DNA of 64,000 bases from contig JAAYAN010000232.1 of assembly GCA_012719345.1 (NCBI GenBank), positions 31,220-95,219 on the forward strand, in the 5' to 3' direction. The translations under genes were made by a program, and so were the position numbers. How positions within the stretch are numbered: position 1 is the first letter of the stretch; the number at the start of each line of letters is the position of its first letter. Below, one piece after another: positions 45,103 to 53,848 of this stretch. The notes under the pieces are model-generated. The model worked only from the letters and a program-made list of their open reading frames with translations, had not been told where the DNA came from and ran no database searches. Source of the DNA: Ignavibacteria bacterium. GTDB lineage: Bacteria > Bacteroidota > Ignavibacteria > Ignavibacteriales > Melioribacteraceae.

Positions 45103-46701
45103 TTAACTGAACAGCATTTTTACAATGAATAATGCGCCAATAATTCCGGCTATATCGGCAAGAATTCCAGCCACCAATGCATGCCTGATACGTTTAATAT
45201 TTACTGCGCCGAAATAAACAGCAATAACGTAAAAAGTCGTTTCGGTGCTCCCGAAAATTGTTGAAACGAGAACGCCAAGAAATGAATCGGGACCGTGAAC
45301 CGAAATAATTTCCGCCATTATTCCCATCGAGCCGCTGCCAGATAACGGTCTCATAAGAGCCATCGGCAAGGCTTCTGCCGGCATCCCGATAAAATCTGTA
45401 ACAGGTTTAAGAATATTAATCAAAATTTCCATTCCCCCGCCCGCGCGGAAAATTCCTATTGCTGCCAGCATTCCCACCAGATAAGGAATAATTTTTACAG
45501 CTACGTTAAAACCTTCTTTAGCTCCTTCAATAAATTTTTCGTAAACCTTAACCTTTTTCACTGCACCCAAAGCAATAAAAAATATTATTATTAAAGGAAT
45601 TGCCGAAACAGAAGCAATACTTATAAAATATTTGAGTTTTTCTGTATTTACAAAATTGTTTTCGAATAAATATTTTATTAAAAATATTATCAAAAAAACT
45701 GCAATTGCTGCAGATATAACCGAAGTAAATAATCTTTTAAAATTTATTTTTTTTATGGATTCAATTAATCCTTTTCCTGAAGAAAATTTCTCAAACAGTT
45801 TTGCTGCTAAAATTCCTGTAATTGTTGCACAGCCTGCTCCGAACAATGATGTACCGATAATTATAGTGGGATTGCTGCTTCCCGCAGCCGCTCTAATTGC
45901 AATAGCTGTTGCAGGAATTAATGTTAAACCTGCAGTATTTACCGCTAAAAATGTACACATAGCATTTGTAGCCGTACCTTTTTCGGAATTTAAAGAATCA
46001 AGTTCTTCCATAGCTTTTAGTCCGAAAGGAGTTGCAGCATTTCCAAGTCCCAGCATATTAGCTGCCATATTCATTATCATTGCTCCCATTGCAGGATGTT
46101 CTGCAGGGACTTCCGGAAAAAGAAATTTTGTAAGAGGTTTCATTATTCTTGCAAGCAGATTTATAATTCCGGCTTCCTCGCCTATTTTCATTATTCCAAG
46201 CCAGAGAACCATAATACCTATTAACCCGAGGCATATATTAACAGCCGTTTTGGCATATTCAATAACCGCGTTTGTAACAGCATTAATCTTCAAAAAAGAT
46301 ATTTTTTCAGGAAAAATTACAGCTTTAATTATTCCTTCATACTCGGAATACATTTCTATTCCGGCAGTAAAATCATTTTTTTCTCCGGATACTTCTGCAA
46401 TCTTTTTGAATACAGAGGGCGTTTCATCTTCTATAATAATTCTTACAAATACAGGTTTATTACTTTTATTTTTAATCAGTCCGCATTTTAAAAAGAGATC
46501 ATTCTTTATATTTTCTTCATAAATGCTGTTAAATTCTTTTGCTTTAATAAGGGCTATTGTGTTATTATCAGAATCATAACTTAATTCAACAGGAATGCCG
46601 ATTCCGTTTTTATATGTGTTCTTAATCTCATCATTAATATCGTAAAACAAAGCAGTAAGTATTCCAGCAACAATAAGCCCTGTCCATATATAATTAAGCA
46701 T
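45103..46701 (-). CDS. Nucleoside-recognition domain membrane protein (SpmA-SpmB-like fusion)
   Basis: 532 residues with about ten membrane helices. Two 'Gate/nucleoside recognition' domains are visible: the first at about 155-300 ('GIMVLWLGIMKIGEEAGI', 'GNAATPFGLKAMEELDSLN'), the second at about 400-530 ('GMLAAIGIFRAGGGMEILI', 'STIFGSTETTFYVIAVYFG'). These match spore maturation proteins A and B fused in tandem. The N-terminal 150 residues form a periplasmic or cytoplasmic region after one helix. Such fusions are widespread in non-sporulating bacteria; the transported molecule is unknown. Confidence 0.85.
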   Translation of the reverse strand: MLNYIWTGLIVAGILTALFYDINDEIKNTYKNGIGIPVELSYDSDNNTIALIKAKEFNSIYEENIKNDLFLKCGLIKNKSNKPVFVRIIIEDETPSVFKKIAEVSGEKNDFTAGIEMYSEYEGIIKAVIFPEKISFLKINAVTNAVIEYAKTAVNICLGLIGIMVLWLGIMKIGEEAGIINLLARIMKPLTKFLFPEVPAEHPAMGAMIMNMAANMLGLGNAATPFGLKAMEELDSLNSEKGTATNAMCTFLAVNTAGLTLIPATAIAIRAAAGSSNPTIIIGTSLFGAGCATITGILAAKLFEKFSSGKGLIESIKKINFKRLFTSVISAAIAVFLIIFLIKYLFENNFVNTEKLKYFISIASVSAIPLIIIFFIALGAVKKVKVYEKFIEGAKEGFNVAVKIIPYLVGMLAAIGIFRAGGGMEILINILKPVTDFIGMPAEALPMALMRPLSGSGSMGIMAEIISVHGPDSFLGVLVSTIFGSTETTFYVIAVYFGAVNIKRIRHALVAGILADIAGIIGALFIVKMLFS

Positions 46702-46840
46702 TTTCTACCTTATTTATAGTGCTCAAATGTACCAAACTATCTGCTAAATTATGAAAATATTACGAATCTTCATAAAAAAGAATTTATTTTTTTTAATAAT
46801 TATTATTTTGAAAATCATTATTTAATTTTTTCGGTAAAAA

Positions 46841-47602
46841 ATGAAAATAGCGTTAGTGCAATATTATCCTGAATTTGAAAACAAAGAAAACAACATAATT
46901 ACCGTCAAACAAATGTTAGATAAGCACTTAACCGATGAGGACATTGTTGTTTTTCCGGAAATGACGCTTACAGGATATACAATGAAAGCAGAACTTTTTG
47001 CAGAAGAAGAGGACGGTGCAGGTTTGTCATTTTTTATTTCGGAAGCCCGAAAACGTAAAAAACATTTTTTTGCCGGAATAATTGAAAAAGACGGGAATAA
47101 CTATTTTAATACTGTATTTCATATCGACCGAAACGGTTTGATAGCTGCCCGCTACCGGAAGATTCATCTATTTTCTTTTGCAGAGGAAGAAAAATACTAT
47201 AAATCTTCTTCCGAACCAGTAATAACAAAAGCTGATGACTGGAAAATCGGATTGTCTGTATGCTACGATTTAAGATTTCCTGAGCTTTTTCGTTTTTACG
47301 CAAAAATTAAATGCGATGCAATAATTAACATTGCAAACTGGCCGGTTCAGCGTATAGAACATTGGAAAATTCTTTCGCGAGCCCGAGCATTGGAAAATCT
47401 TTGTTATTTTATCGGGGTTAACCGAACCGGCAGCGACCCTTTCAATAATTACTCCGGCAACAGCGTTATTTTCGGACCCCGTTCCGAAGAAATACTTACT
47501 GCAGGTACCGAAGACTGCATAACAAAAATTGAGCTCCTTAAAGAAACTGTTATAAATGCAAGAATCAAATATCCCTTTCTCGACGATATTAAGCTTATTT
47601 AG
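46841..47602 (+). CDS. Carbon-nitrogen hydrolase, omega-amidase-like
   Basis: 253 residues, nitrilase superfamily. The Glu-Lys-Cys triad is visible in 'DIVVFPEMTLTGY', 'ARYRKIHLFSF' and 'IGLSVCYDLRFPELF'; 'NIANWPVQRIEHWKILSRAR' is typical of the Nit2/YafV omega-amidases that hydrolyse alpha-ketoglutaramate or succinamate. A place beside PII and Amt genes fits ammonia handling. It diverges from the Spm-like gene and its stop lies 2 nt from the convergent glnB stop. Confidence 0.87.
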   Translation: MKIALVQYYPEFENKENNIITVKQMLDKHLTDEDIVVFPEMTLTGYTMKAELFAEEEDGAGLSFFISEARKRKKHFFAGIIEKDGNNYFNTVFHIDRNGLIAARYRKIHLFSFAEEEKYYKSSSEPVITKADDWKIGLSVCYDLRFPELFRFYAKIKCDAIINIANWPVQRIEHWKILSRARALENLCYFIGVNRTGSDPFNNYSGNSVIFGPRSEEILTAGTEDCITKIELLKETVINARIKYPFLDDIKLI

Positions 47603-47604
47603 TA

Positions 47605-47943
47605 TTAAAGAGCTTGTTCGCCGGCTTCTTCTGTTCGGATACGCACAGCATCGTCAACCGAACTTACAAAAATCTTTCCGTCCCCAAGTTCACCTGTTTT
47701 CGAATTTTTAATTATTATATCAATTGCCATATCTTTCATCTTATCTGCACATATAAGTTCAAGCTTCACTTTCGGTACAAATTGCAGAAAATATTCAGCT
47801 CCGCGGTAAATTTCTTTATGCCCTTTTTGTCTTCCGTAGCCTCTTACTTCCGAAACGGTAATTCCTGCAAAGCCCGATTCCTGAAGAGCAGTGTGAACTT
47901 CTTCAAGTTTATGAGGACGAATGATTGCTTCAATTTTTTTCAT
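47605..47943 (-). CDS. glnB: PII nitrogen regulatory protein (second copy)
   Basis: 112 residues, standard PII length. 'MKKIEAIIRPHKLEEVHTAL' N-terminus, T-loop with the modifiable tyrosine in 'GHKEIYRGAEYFLQFVPK' (Tyr51-type position), and 'KTGELGDGKIFVSSVDDAVR' C-terminal signature. Trimeric sensor of ATP/ADP, 2-oxoglutarate and glutamine state. It is about 80% like the PII at 50.2 kb by eye. A terminator at 48013-48046 separates it from the amt operon, so it is probably independently expressed. glnB versus glnK naming here rests on position only. Confidence 0.93.
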   Translation of the reverse strand: MKKIEAIIRPHKLEEVHTALQESGFAGITVSEVRGYGRQKGHKEIYRGAEYFLQFVPKVKLELICADKMKDMAIDIIIKNSKTGELGDGKIFVSSVDDAVRIRTEEAGEQAL

Positions 47944-48012
47944 CTGGTTCCTGTAAATGATATTTAATAATTAATTGCATGGCGAAAAATAAAATATTTT
48001 CTTTAATATTTT

Positions 48013-48046
48013 AAAAAAAAGAGAGGCAGATATTAACCTGCCTCTC
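48013..48046 (-). terminator. Intrinsic terminator of the glnK-amt-porin transcript
   Basis: Nine-base stem (gagaggcag 48021-48029 / ctgcctctc 48038-48046) followed on the minus strand by eight T (48020-48013), just after the porin stop at 48085. Confidence 0.88.
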
Positions 48047-48084
48047 CTTTGATGATTATGTACTAGTAGAGGTACATGTGGTGT

Positions 48085-48786
48085 TTATAAACTTACGCCG
48101 AAAACAAGGTACGAAACTTCTGAATTCGGATTTAATATATAACTTCCGAAAACCGGCAGACTGAAACTATCTGTTATTTTTATTTCTTTGGAAAGAGTTA
48201 AGCCAACATTTATTAAATTAAACTCTGTAGTTCCATATAAAGCATTATCACTTCCGGGAGTACCGCCGATAAAAACGTCAACTCCCACATCCTGAAGAGC
48301 GGTTGAGTATCCTGCCTGAAAATATATATTGTTTTCATCATCATTGTAAACATTTGCAGCAACTAATAACGATATTGGTAAATTTTCAGGTCCTGCATAA
48401 CCAAGAGCTGCTTCAATAGTATGAGCTCCATTGCCTTTATCCTTAAAGTTTCCAATTTTTAAGCCTGAATTAGGATAATAATAATCGGTTGCGCTTAGTG
48501 TAAATTCGCCTGAATTTTCTGTTGATAATGTATAAGAAATATACGTATCAATTTCTTCGCTTCCGTTTGATGTTGTAGTTAAAGGATAAGAGCCCCAGAA
48601 ACCTGCTTCCAATCCGCTGTAGCCGAATGAAACACCAGGCTGAATACTTGCAGTATTTCCGAAATCGAAACCTCTCCAAACATAACGGCTTACTAAATCT
48701 GCGCCAAGATTAAATTCCTGAGCATTAACATAAACTGATACAAACATTGCTAAAAGAAACACGCTGAATAATCTTGCTTTTTTCAT
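48085..48786 (-). CDS. Putative outer-membrane porin (Gcw_chp/TIGR02001-like)
   Basis: 233 residues with a signal peptide ('LFSVFLLAMFVSVYVNAQEF'). The mature part begins 'NLGADLVSRYVWRGFDFGNT', strongly recalling the TIGR02001 family whose members often sit beside glnK and amtB, and continues with barrel strands to a C-terminal 'SYLVFGVSL'. Probably a porin, perhaps easing entry of a nitrogen compound to the Amt transporter. It starts about 50 nt after the amt stop and before the terminator. Confidence 0.8.
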   Translation of the reverse strand: MKKARLFSVFLLAMFVSVYVNAQEFNLGADLVSRYVWRGFDFGNTASIQPGVSFGYSGLEAGFWGSYPLTTTSNGSEEIDTYISYTLSTENSGEFTLSATDYYYPNSGLKIGNFKDKGNGAHTIEAALGYAGPENLPISLLVAANVYNDDENNIYFQAGYSTALQDVGVDVFIGGTPGSDNALYGTTEFNLINVGLTLSKEIKITDSFSLPVFGSYILNPNSEVSYLVFGVSL

Positions 48787-48837
48787 TTTTTACCTCATAT
48801 TGTTATAATTTTATATAATTGTCGTTGTTAAAATATA

Positions 48838-50106
48838 TTATTTCGATACTTTTTCAAAATCAGGATAAGCTTCGCCGCCATGTTCTCCAATATCCAAACC
48901 TTCAAGTTCTTCTTCAGGTGTTACCCTAAGTCCTATAGTTTTATCAATTATCTTAAACATAATAAAAGCAAGAGAGAAAACCCACAAGAAAGCAGCAGCT
49001 ATTCCTATTAACTGAACTAACACTTTGTCTAAGTTAAAACCGCCAATATCAAAAACGCCGGCAGCTAAAGTTCCAAAAGCACCGCAAACACCATGTACTG
49101 AAATTGCTCCGACAGGGTCGTCAATCTTTAATACTCTTTCAATAAATAACACACTTAATACAACTAAAATACCGGCAAGAAATCCGATAATAACAGCGCT
49201 TAAAGGAGATACATTAGCGCATCCGGCTGTAATTCCAACTAATCCTGCTAAAACACCGTTAAAGGTCATACTGCCTTCAGGAGTTTTTAACACAATCCAT
49301 GCTGTTAACATTGCTCCAACTGCACCGGCAGCAGCTGATAAATTGGTAGTAACAGCTATTAAAGCAATATCTGTATTAGCTGCCGTTGTACTTCCCGGAT
49401 TAAAACCAAACCAGCCAAACCAAAGAATAAAAGTTCCAAGAGCTGCCAGTACTAAGCTATGCCCAGGTATAGCGTTTGGTTTTCCATCTTTATTAAATTT
49501 ACCTATACGGGGTCCAAGAACAATTGCACCGGCTAAAGCTGCCCAACCGCCAATAGAGTGAACAACAGTAGAACCGGCAAAATCAATAAATCCCAAATCT
49601 TCAAGCCAGCCCCCGCCATTTAATAAACTTCCCCAAGCCCAGCTTCCGAAAATTGGGTAAATAATTGCGGAAATAACAACACTGTATATTAAATAACCGA
49701 TAAATTTAGTACGTTCAGCCATTGCTCCTGATACAATAGTTGCAGCCGTTGCAGCGAATACTACCTGAAACATCCAAAAAGCATAAGTCCAGTTATCTCC
49801 GTTAAAATCCGAAAAGAAAAAACCCGAAGTACCAAACCATCCAGTGGCAGATACCCCGAACATCAAACCAAATCCAATAGCCCAATATGCTAACGAACCT
49901 AATGCGAAATCCATTAAATTTTTCATCATTATATTGATAGCATTTTTTGCACGTGTTAAACCTGTTTCGACCATTGCAAATCCTGCCTGCATAAAAAAGA
50001 CAAGAAAAGCAGCAACTAGTGTCCAAACATAATCAGAATTAGTTTGTACTGTTTTTATTGCTTCAGCATTGCTTTCAACAGTTGGCGCAGCATCTTGAGC
50101 CGCCAA
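48838..50106 (-). CDS. amt: Ammonium transporter (Amt/MEP/Rh)
   Basis: The intact frame gives 422 residues from TTG 50106, but that start falls in the middle of a signal peptide. Eleven membrane helices with 'FFMQAGFAMVETGLTRAKN', 'GSWAWGSLLNGGGWLEDLGF', 'FAGSTVVHSIGGWAALAGA' (first pore histidine), 'FNPGSTTAANTDIALIAVTTN' and 'DPVGAISVHGVCGAFGTLA' (second pore histidine). It conducts ammonium across the inner membrane and is gated by PII. The expected start is ATG 50159 with GGAG 6 nt before it, coding 'MKRLKYNFF', but after a run of seven T the frame ends at TAA; with eight T it would run straight into the transporter. Real, slippage-tolerant or a sequencing error: see findings. Confidence 0.92.
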   Translation of the reverse strand: MAAQDAAPTVESNAEAIKTVQTNSDYVWTLVAAFLVFFMQAGFAMVETGLTRAKNAINIMMKNLMDFALGSLAYWAIGFGLMFGVSATGWFGTSGFFFSDFNGDNWTYAFWMFQVVFAATAATIVSGAMAERTKFIGYLIYSVVISAIIYPIFGSWAWGSLLNGGGWLEDLGFIDFAGSTVVHSIGGWAALAGAIVLGPRIGKFNKDGKPNAIPGHSLVLAALGTFILWFGWFGFNPGSTTAANTDIALIAVTTNLSAAAGAVGAMLTAWIVLKTPEGSMTFNGVLAGLVGITAGCANVSPLSAVIIGFLAGILVVLSVLFIERVLKIDDPVGAISVHGVCGAFGTLAAGVFDIGGFNLDKVLVQLIGIAAAFLWVFSLAFIMFKIIDKTIGLRVTPEEELEGLDIGEHGGEAYPDFEKVSK

Positions 50107-50131
50107 TGTAACCGTTAATAAAGTTAACAGT

Positions 50132-50138
50132 AAAAAAA
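50132..50138 (-). other. Homopolymer T7 that shifts the amt leader out of frame
   Basis: Seven T on the coding strand inside the predicted signal peptide. One additional T would fuse the ATG 50159 reading frame (MKRLKYNFF...) to 'LLTLLTVTLAAQDAAP', a classic signal peptide. A gain of one or loss of two bases at this tract restores the gene. Confidence 0.7.
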
Positions 50139-50185
50139 GTTGTATTTTAATCGTTTCATATATTTCTCCATTTTCATTTTATTTT

Positions 50186-50524
50186 TTACACTGCAGCATC
50201 GCCGGATTCTTCTGTGCGTATCCGGATTGCCTCTTCAATTGTGGAAACGAATATTTTTCCGTCTCCTATTTCTCCGGTTTTGGATTGTTTGACTATAATA
50301 TCGATTGCAATATCAAGCATCGAATCTGTGCAAACAAGTTCTATTTTTACTTTAGGAACAAACTGGAGACTATATTCCGAGCCTCTGTAAATTTCTTTAT
50401 GACCTTTCTGCCGCCCGTAACCTCTGATTTCGCTCACAGTAATTCCCGAAAAACCTGCTTCCTGAAGAGCTGTGTGAACCTCATCCAGTTTGTGCGGTCT
50501 GATAATTGCATCAACTTTTTTCAT
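50186..50524 (-). CDS. glnK: PII nitrogen regulatory protein GlnK
   Basis: 112 residues. Starts 'MKKVDAIIRPHKLDEVHTAL', T-loop 'GHKEIYRGSEYSLQFVPK', C-terminal 'KTGEIGDGKIFVSTIEEAIR'. It lies directly upstream of amt, the classical glnK-amtB arrangement, in which GlnK trimers plug the transporter when nitrogen is plentiful. AAGAGG precedes its ATG. A sigma70-like promoter is seen at 50598-50625. No sigma54 site was evident. Confidence 0.95.
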   Translation of the reverse strand: MKKVDAIIRPHKLDEVHTALQEAGFSGITVSEIRGYGRQKGHKEIYRGSEYSLQFVPKVKIELVCTDSMLDIAIDIIVKQSKTGEIGDGKIFVSTIEEAIRIRTEESGDAAV

Positions 50525-50597
50525 AAATACCTCTTGTTTTAACTTAATTAGTTATGCGTTTAAATCGAATTTACTTATTTATTTAGTTTCTATTCGA

Positions 50598-50625
50598 AAT
50601 ATAGGCAATATATTTTGTTTGTCAA
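50598..50625 (-). promoter_or_regulatory. Predicted sigma70-type promoter of glnK-amt
   Basis: On the minus strand TTGACA (50625-50620) and TATATT (50603-50598) have a 16-nt spacer, about 75 nt upstream of the glnK ATG. A dyad GCCTTA-N5-TAAGGC at 50662-50678 lies about 35 nt farther upstream and could be a regulator site. Confidence 0.55.
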
Positions 50626-50764
50626 GAAATATTTTTACTTTTTTTGTGTTTTAATGTTTTTGCCTTACTTATTAAGGCTATTTTTGTTTTATTAACACTT
50701 TTTATCGCGTGTTTATACTTAATATAGCACATATATAAGTGTTAAGATAAGGAGGTGTGATTTT

Positions 50765-51214
50765 TCAGATTCCGAAAAGTTTTTTTATTTCGCTGTTGCT
50801 TATTTTTTGTATTCTTTCCTTCTCGTCATCGTGTTCCACAGAGGCTTCAATATCCAACGAAAGTTCTTCGCAGGATTTTATCCGGCAGGAACAAGCTTTG
50901 CCAAACTCGCGAAGGTTGTTATCGGAAGTAATAAGTGTAATTAATCGGGGATTTTTATGATTTGCAATTGCCTCTTTTATTTCGTCATCGGCGGTTTTTC
51001 TGTTGGAATATATAATTTTAATTCTGCCTGCTCTTATTGCTTCGCGGGTAAATCCGTCGAAGAAAACAATAATTTGATTCCTGTCCTTGCTGTAATACCG
51101 GCTCAGCACACTGATGAGCTTTTCCCTCATCAGTTGATTTTGTCCTGCCTTTATATTACTTATACCCTTTAATTTTCCGGCAAGGTTGTTACCGTCAATG
51201 AAATAGTAATTCAC
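50765..51214 (-). CDS. NYN-domain (YacP-like) putative ribonuclease
   Basis: 149 residues, GTG start directly after the LptD-like stop. 'MNYYFIDGNNLAGKLKG' and 'IIVFFDGFTREA' carry the acidic residues of the PIN/NYN nuclease fold, with 'LITLITSDNNLREFGKACSC' as the third acidic motif. YacP (Rae1)-type proteins cleave RNA at the ribosome or process it. Tail of the plug-LptD operon. Confidence 0.82.
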   Translation of the reverse strand: MNYYFIDGNNLAGKLKGISNIKAGQNQLMREKLISVLSRYYSKDRNQIIVFFDGFTREAIRAGRIKIIYSNRKTADDEIKEAIANHKNPRLITLITSDNNLREFGKACSCRIKSCEELSLDIEASVEHDDEKERIQKISNSEIKKLFGI

Positions 51215-53833
51215 TTAATATCCACCGCTTGTAAACTGTCCGCTCGATTTTGTAACTTTAATATCTTTAAGCTGCGGAGCTTTCATCCGTAATTCGAAAC
51301 GGAAACCGCTGTATCTGCCTAACGGATTCCAGCTGAAATTCATTTCCCAGCAATGCAGATCTTTAAATATCGAAATGCGGGGAGCGGAAATTCTTTTATC
51401 TTCAAAATCGTAACTGGTCTGGAAACGCAATTTCCAGCTTTTAGTAAAGTTAAGACTTAAATTTACATTTATGTTAGAAGAACGAAATACCTTCAGCGGA
51501 TTTGCTTTATTTAGACTATAATTATACCCCATCGATATATCCCAAGGGATGCTGAAATCGGCGGGATCTTCGCCATACATTCCGGCATAATCGGAATTGC
51601 GGATCAGACTGTCTTCTTCATCCAGCGAATCCTTGCTTTCACTTCTGCTCTTTTGCGAAAATTTCTCTCCGGATATAGTGCTTGACAGATTTAGATTGAA
51701 ATTTGTCATCCGCATCAGTTCTTTGCCTTCACTGCAAAGAAATTTATTAACAGGATTTCCATTTACATATTTGTAAAATGTGTAATTTGAACTTGCTTTA
51801 ATGTCCAACCACTCGCCAATATTTGTACGGTAACTTACCTGTAAGTTCGATAATTTTAGGCTGTCTGCTGCAAAATTATACCCCAGTCCGGCGCTTAAAT
51901 TAAGCAAAGGTATTTTTTGAGACTGCGAAGACGTATCGTTAGGGTTTTTCATAGTCTTCATTTCAAAAATGTTGCTTATATTAAAATTAATACTTTGGCT
52001 TTCTCCTCTGCCAGCACCCTTGAATACCTCATTACCGTATTGGTCATACTCAATTTCTCTTCCAGAAGTATCGGTATAAGAACTGTAATATCCCCATTTT
52101 TTTTCTCCAAAATCGGGACGGTAATTATAAGAAACAGACGGGATAATTGTATGACGGAACGCTTCAATTCCCAGTATATTCGGGCTCATCATTCCGTAAA
52201 TTTTTGTATTTGCACTTATATTAAAATTAAATGTCCGCACAAAATTAATTTCTTTAATATCTTTTGTTACAAGAACTGCTTCTTTTCCTGTTTGAACTCC
52301 ATTTGAATCAGTAATCGGTTTATATTCATAATATCGTTCAATTTTTTTGTTGTACCACTTTTCTTCGTAATTAAAAGATGGTGAAATGCTGAAGTACCCT
52401 ATTTTAGGCGAAGCATTAATACTTACAGTATGACGTACACCGCCGCGTATCGACAAATCTCCGCCTTTTTTATTTCTTTGGTTAAGAAACTGTCCGTTAT
52501 AGTTAAATCCTATCAGCTCGTACCAGCTTTGTTTTGTTGTACTGCTTTTTGAAGAACGGAAAGGATATGTATGCGATTTCGAAAAATTAATATTCGGAAG
52601 CGTTTCGTTAATATCACCGTTATCCAGATATTGGGTTCTTCCGTAACTGATACTAAGGCTCGCACCGTCCCACGATTTCCTTAAAGTGGCGGAAGAACTT
52701 GCTACTCTGTTTAACAGTTCATTATAATTGTAGCTGTTTAAACTTGTATAGTTCGAAGAAGAAAACGACAGATTGGCATCCAGATGAGTTGTAGGATTAA
52801 AAGTCTGGCTGTGCGAAAGCCTTAAATTCCAGTCTTTTGACCGTGAATAATTCGATTCGCCAATTCTCCCGATTTTAATATCCGAATAATCTGCCTGAAT
52901 ATTACCGCTGAAACTATACCGTTTTACATATCTTATTCTGTTATGCAGCCCGAAACTTCCTCTGCTGTAAAAATCACCTGTAATTGCATAATCGAAATAA
53001 TCGCTTGCCGCCCAGAAATAACCGAAATTTGTAAAGGACTGTCCCTTAGCAGATTCACCGGAGCTTACACTGTAACCGGGAGGAATAATACCCGAACGCC
53101 TGCCGGAGTTGTTTGGAAAAACTCCAAAAGGCAGCGGAATAGGAACAGGCACGCCGCCAACGTACATAAAAATCCACCGGGCAACTATTTGTTCTTTATT
53201 TACAACTTTCATTTCGGAAGCAGTAAAATGGGTGTGAGGCGTATCGCTGTCGCAGGTTGTAAAAATACCGTCTTCAATGAAGTATGTATCTTTGCTTACT
53301 TTTTTAACTTTTGTTCCTTCGTACCTTTGACCGTCCTGTTTGTTTTTTGCCAGCGATATATAACCCCGCTGCGTTTTAAAATTATAATTCAGGCGGTAAC
53401 CTTCGTAAACTTCGTTATCTTCAGAAAGCACCGGCGTATCTACTCTAATTTCGGGATCGGACGCGCTTGTATCGGGAACGCCTTCGGCTTCGCAATAATT
53501 TGTGATAAAATTCAGTTTAATTCTGCCGCTTTTAAGACTTGTATTTTTATATTTTAATTCGCCCTTCCCATACACGCTCATTTCTTTTTTAAGGATATTA
53601 AAATGGAGCGAATCTTCGGAAGTTGAATATACAATTGCATCAATATCGCTTTCCCGCAATGCAGCCGCCGAATCTTTTATACCCAGCGAATCTGTTACGG
53701 ATACTGAATCCGGATTAATATCCTTAACATAGGACGAGTCTTCCGTCTGCCCTGTTATATTTACTGCCGCCAGTAAAAAAAACAAGATTCCTGCCGGCAA
53801 GTATTTTTTCAGGTATTTAAAACGAAACATCAA
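51215..53833 (-). CDS. lptD: LPS-assembly protein LptD-like
   Basis: 872 residues with a signal peptide near the start ('AGILFFLLAAVNITGQTE'). After a spacer comes an OstA/LptA-like beta-jellyroll (about 75-200: 'KGELKYKNTSLKSGRIKLNF', 'YFIEDGIFTTCDSDTPHTHF', 'EQIVARWIFMYVGGVPVPIP'), then a large barrel to the C-terminus. The shape matches the Bacteroidota 'putative LPS assembly LptD' family, which puts lipopolysaccharide into the outer leaflet with LptE. It lies 16 nt after a lipoprotein gene that could be a partner. Cysteines used by E. coli LptD for disulfides are not evident. Confidence 0.87.
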   Translation of the reverse strand: MMFRFKYLKKYLPAGILFFLLAAVNITGQTEDSSYVKDINPDSVSVTDSLGIKDSAAALRESDIDAIVYSTSEDSLHFNILKKEMSVYGKGELKYKNTSLKSGRIKLNFITNYCEAEGVPDTSASDPEIRVDTPVLSEDNEVYEGYRLNYNFKTQRGYISLAKNKQDGQRYEGTKVKKVSKDTYFIEDGIFTTCDSDTPHTHFTASEMKVVNKEQIVARWIFMYVGGVPVPIPLPFGVFPNNSGRRSGIIPPGYSVSSGESAKGQSFTNFGYFWAASDYFDYAITGDFYSRGSFGLHNRIRYVKRYSFSGNIQADYSDIKIGRIGESNYSRSKDWNLRLSHSQTFNPTTHLDANLSFSSSNYTSLNSYNYNELLNRVASSSATLRKSWDGASLSISYGRTQYLDNGDINETLPNINFSKSHTYPFRSSKSSTTKQSWYELIGFNYNGQFLNQRNKKGGDLSIRGGVRHTVSINASPKIGYFSISPSFNYEEKWYNKKIERYYEYKPITDSNGVQTGKEAVLVTKDIKEINFVRTFNFNISANTKIYGMMSPNILGIEAFRHTIIPSVSYNYRPDFGEKKWGYYSSYTDTSGREIEYDQYGNEVFKGAGRGESQSINFNISNIFEMKTMKNPNDTSSQSQKIPLLNLSAGLGYNFAADSLKLSNLQVSYRTNIGEWLDIKASSNYTFYKYVNGNPVNKFLCSEGKELMRMTNFNLNLSSTISGEKFSQKSRSESKDSLDEEDSLIRNSDYAGMYGEDPADFSIPWDISMGYNYSLNKANPLKVFRSSNINVNLSLNFTKSWKLRFQTSYDFEDKRISAPRISIFKDLHCWEMNFSWNPLGRYSGFRFELRMKAPQLKDIKVTKSSGQFTSGGY

Positions 53834-53848
53834 TCAGCAGACCGGATA

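Noticed and set aside
45632..46522. A 296-codon + strand ORF opposite the nucleoside-recognition gene.
   Set aside because: Shadow of a membrane protein: long antisense frames are common opposite hydrophobic codons. The minus frame carries clear domain signatures.
50662..50678. GCCTTA-N5-TAAGGC followed by T-rich DNA considered as a + strand terminator.
   Set aside because: There is no + strand gene upstream for it to end. It is more likely an operator for the divergent minus-strand glnK promoter region, noted with that promoter.
50749..50764. The minus strand reads 'tcacacctcctta', like the 3' tail of 16S rRNA.
   Set aside because: Only about 12 bases match and no other rRNA sequence is nearby; it is the complement of a purine-rich GGAGG.
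50757..50960. A + strand ORF with AAGGAGG just before GTG and a lipoprotein-like N-terminus (FCILSFSSSC).
   Set aside because: It is fully antisense to the NYN nuclease gene, the Shine-Dalgarno is only 1 nt from the GTG, and the hydrophobic N-terminus comes from the complement of basic/AT-rich codons. Treated as a shadow.
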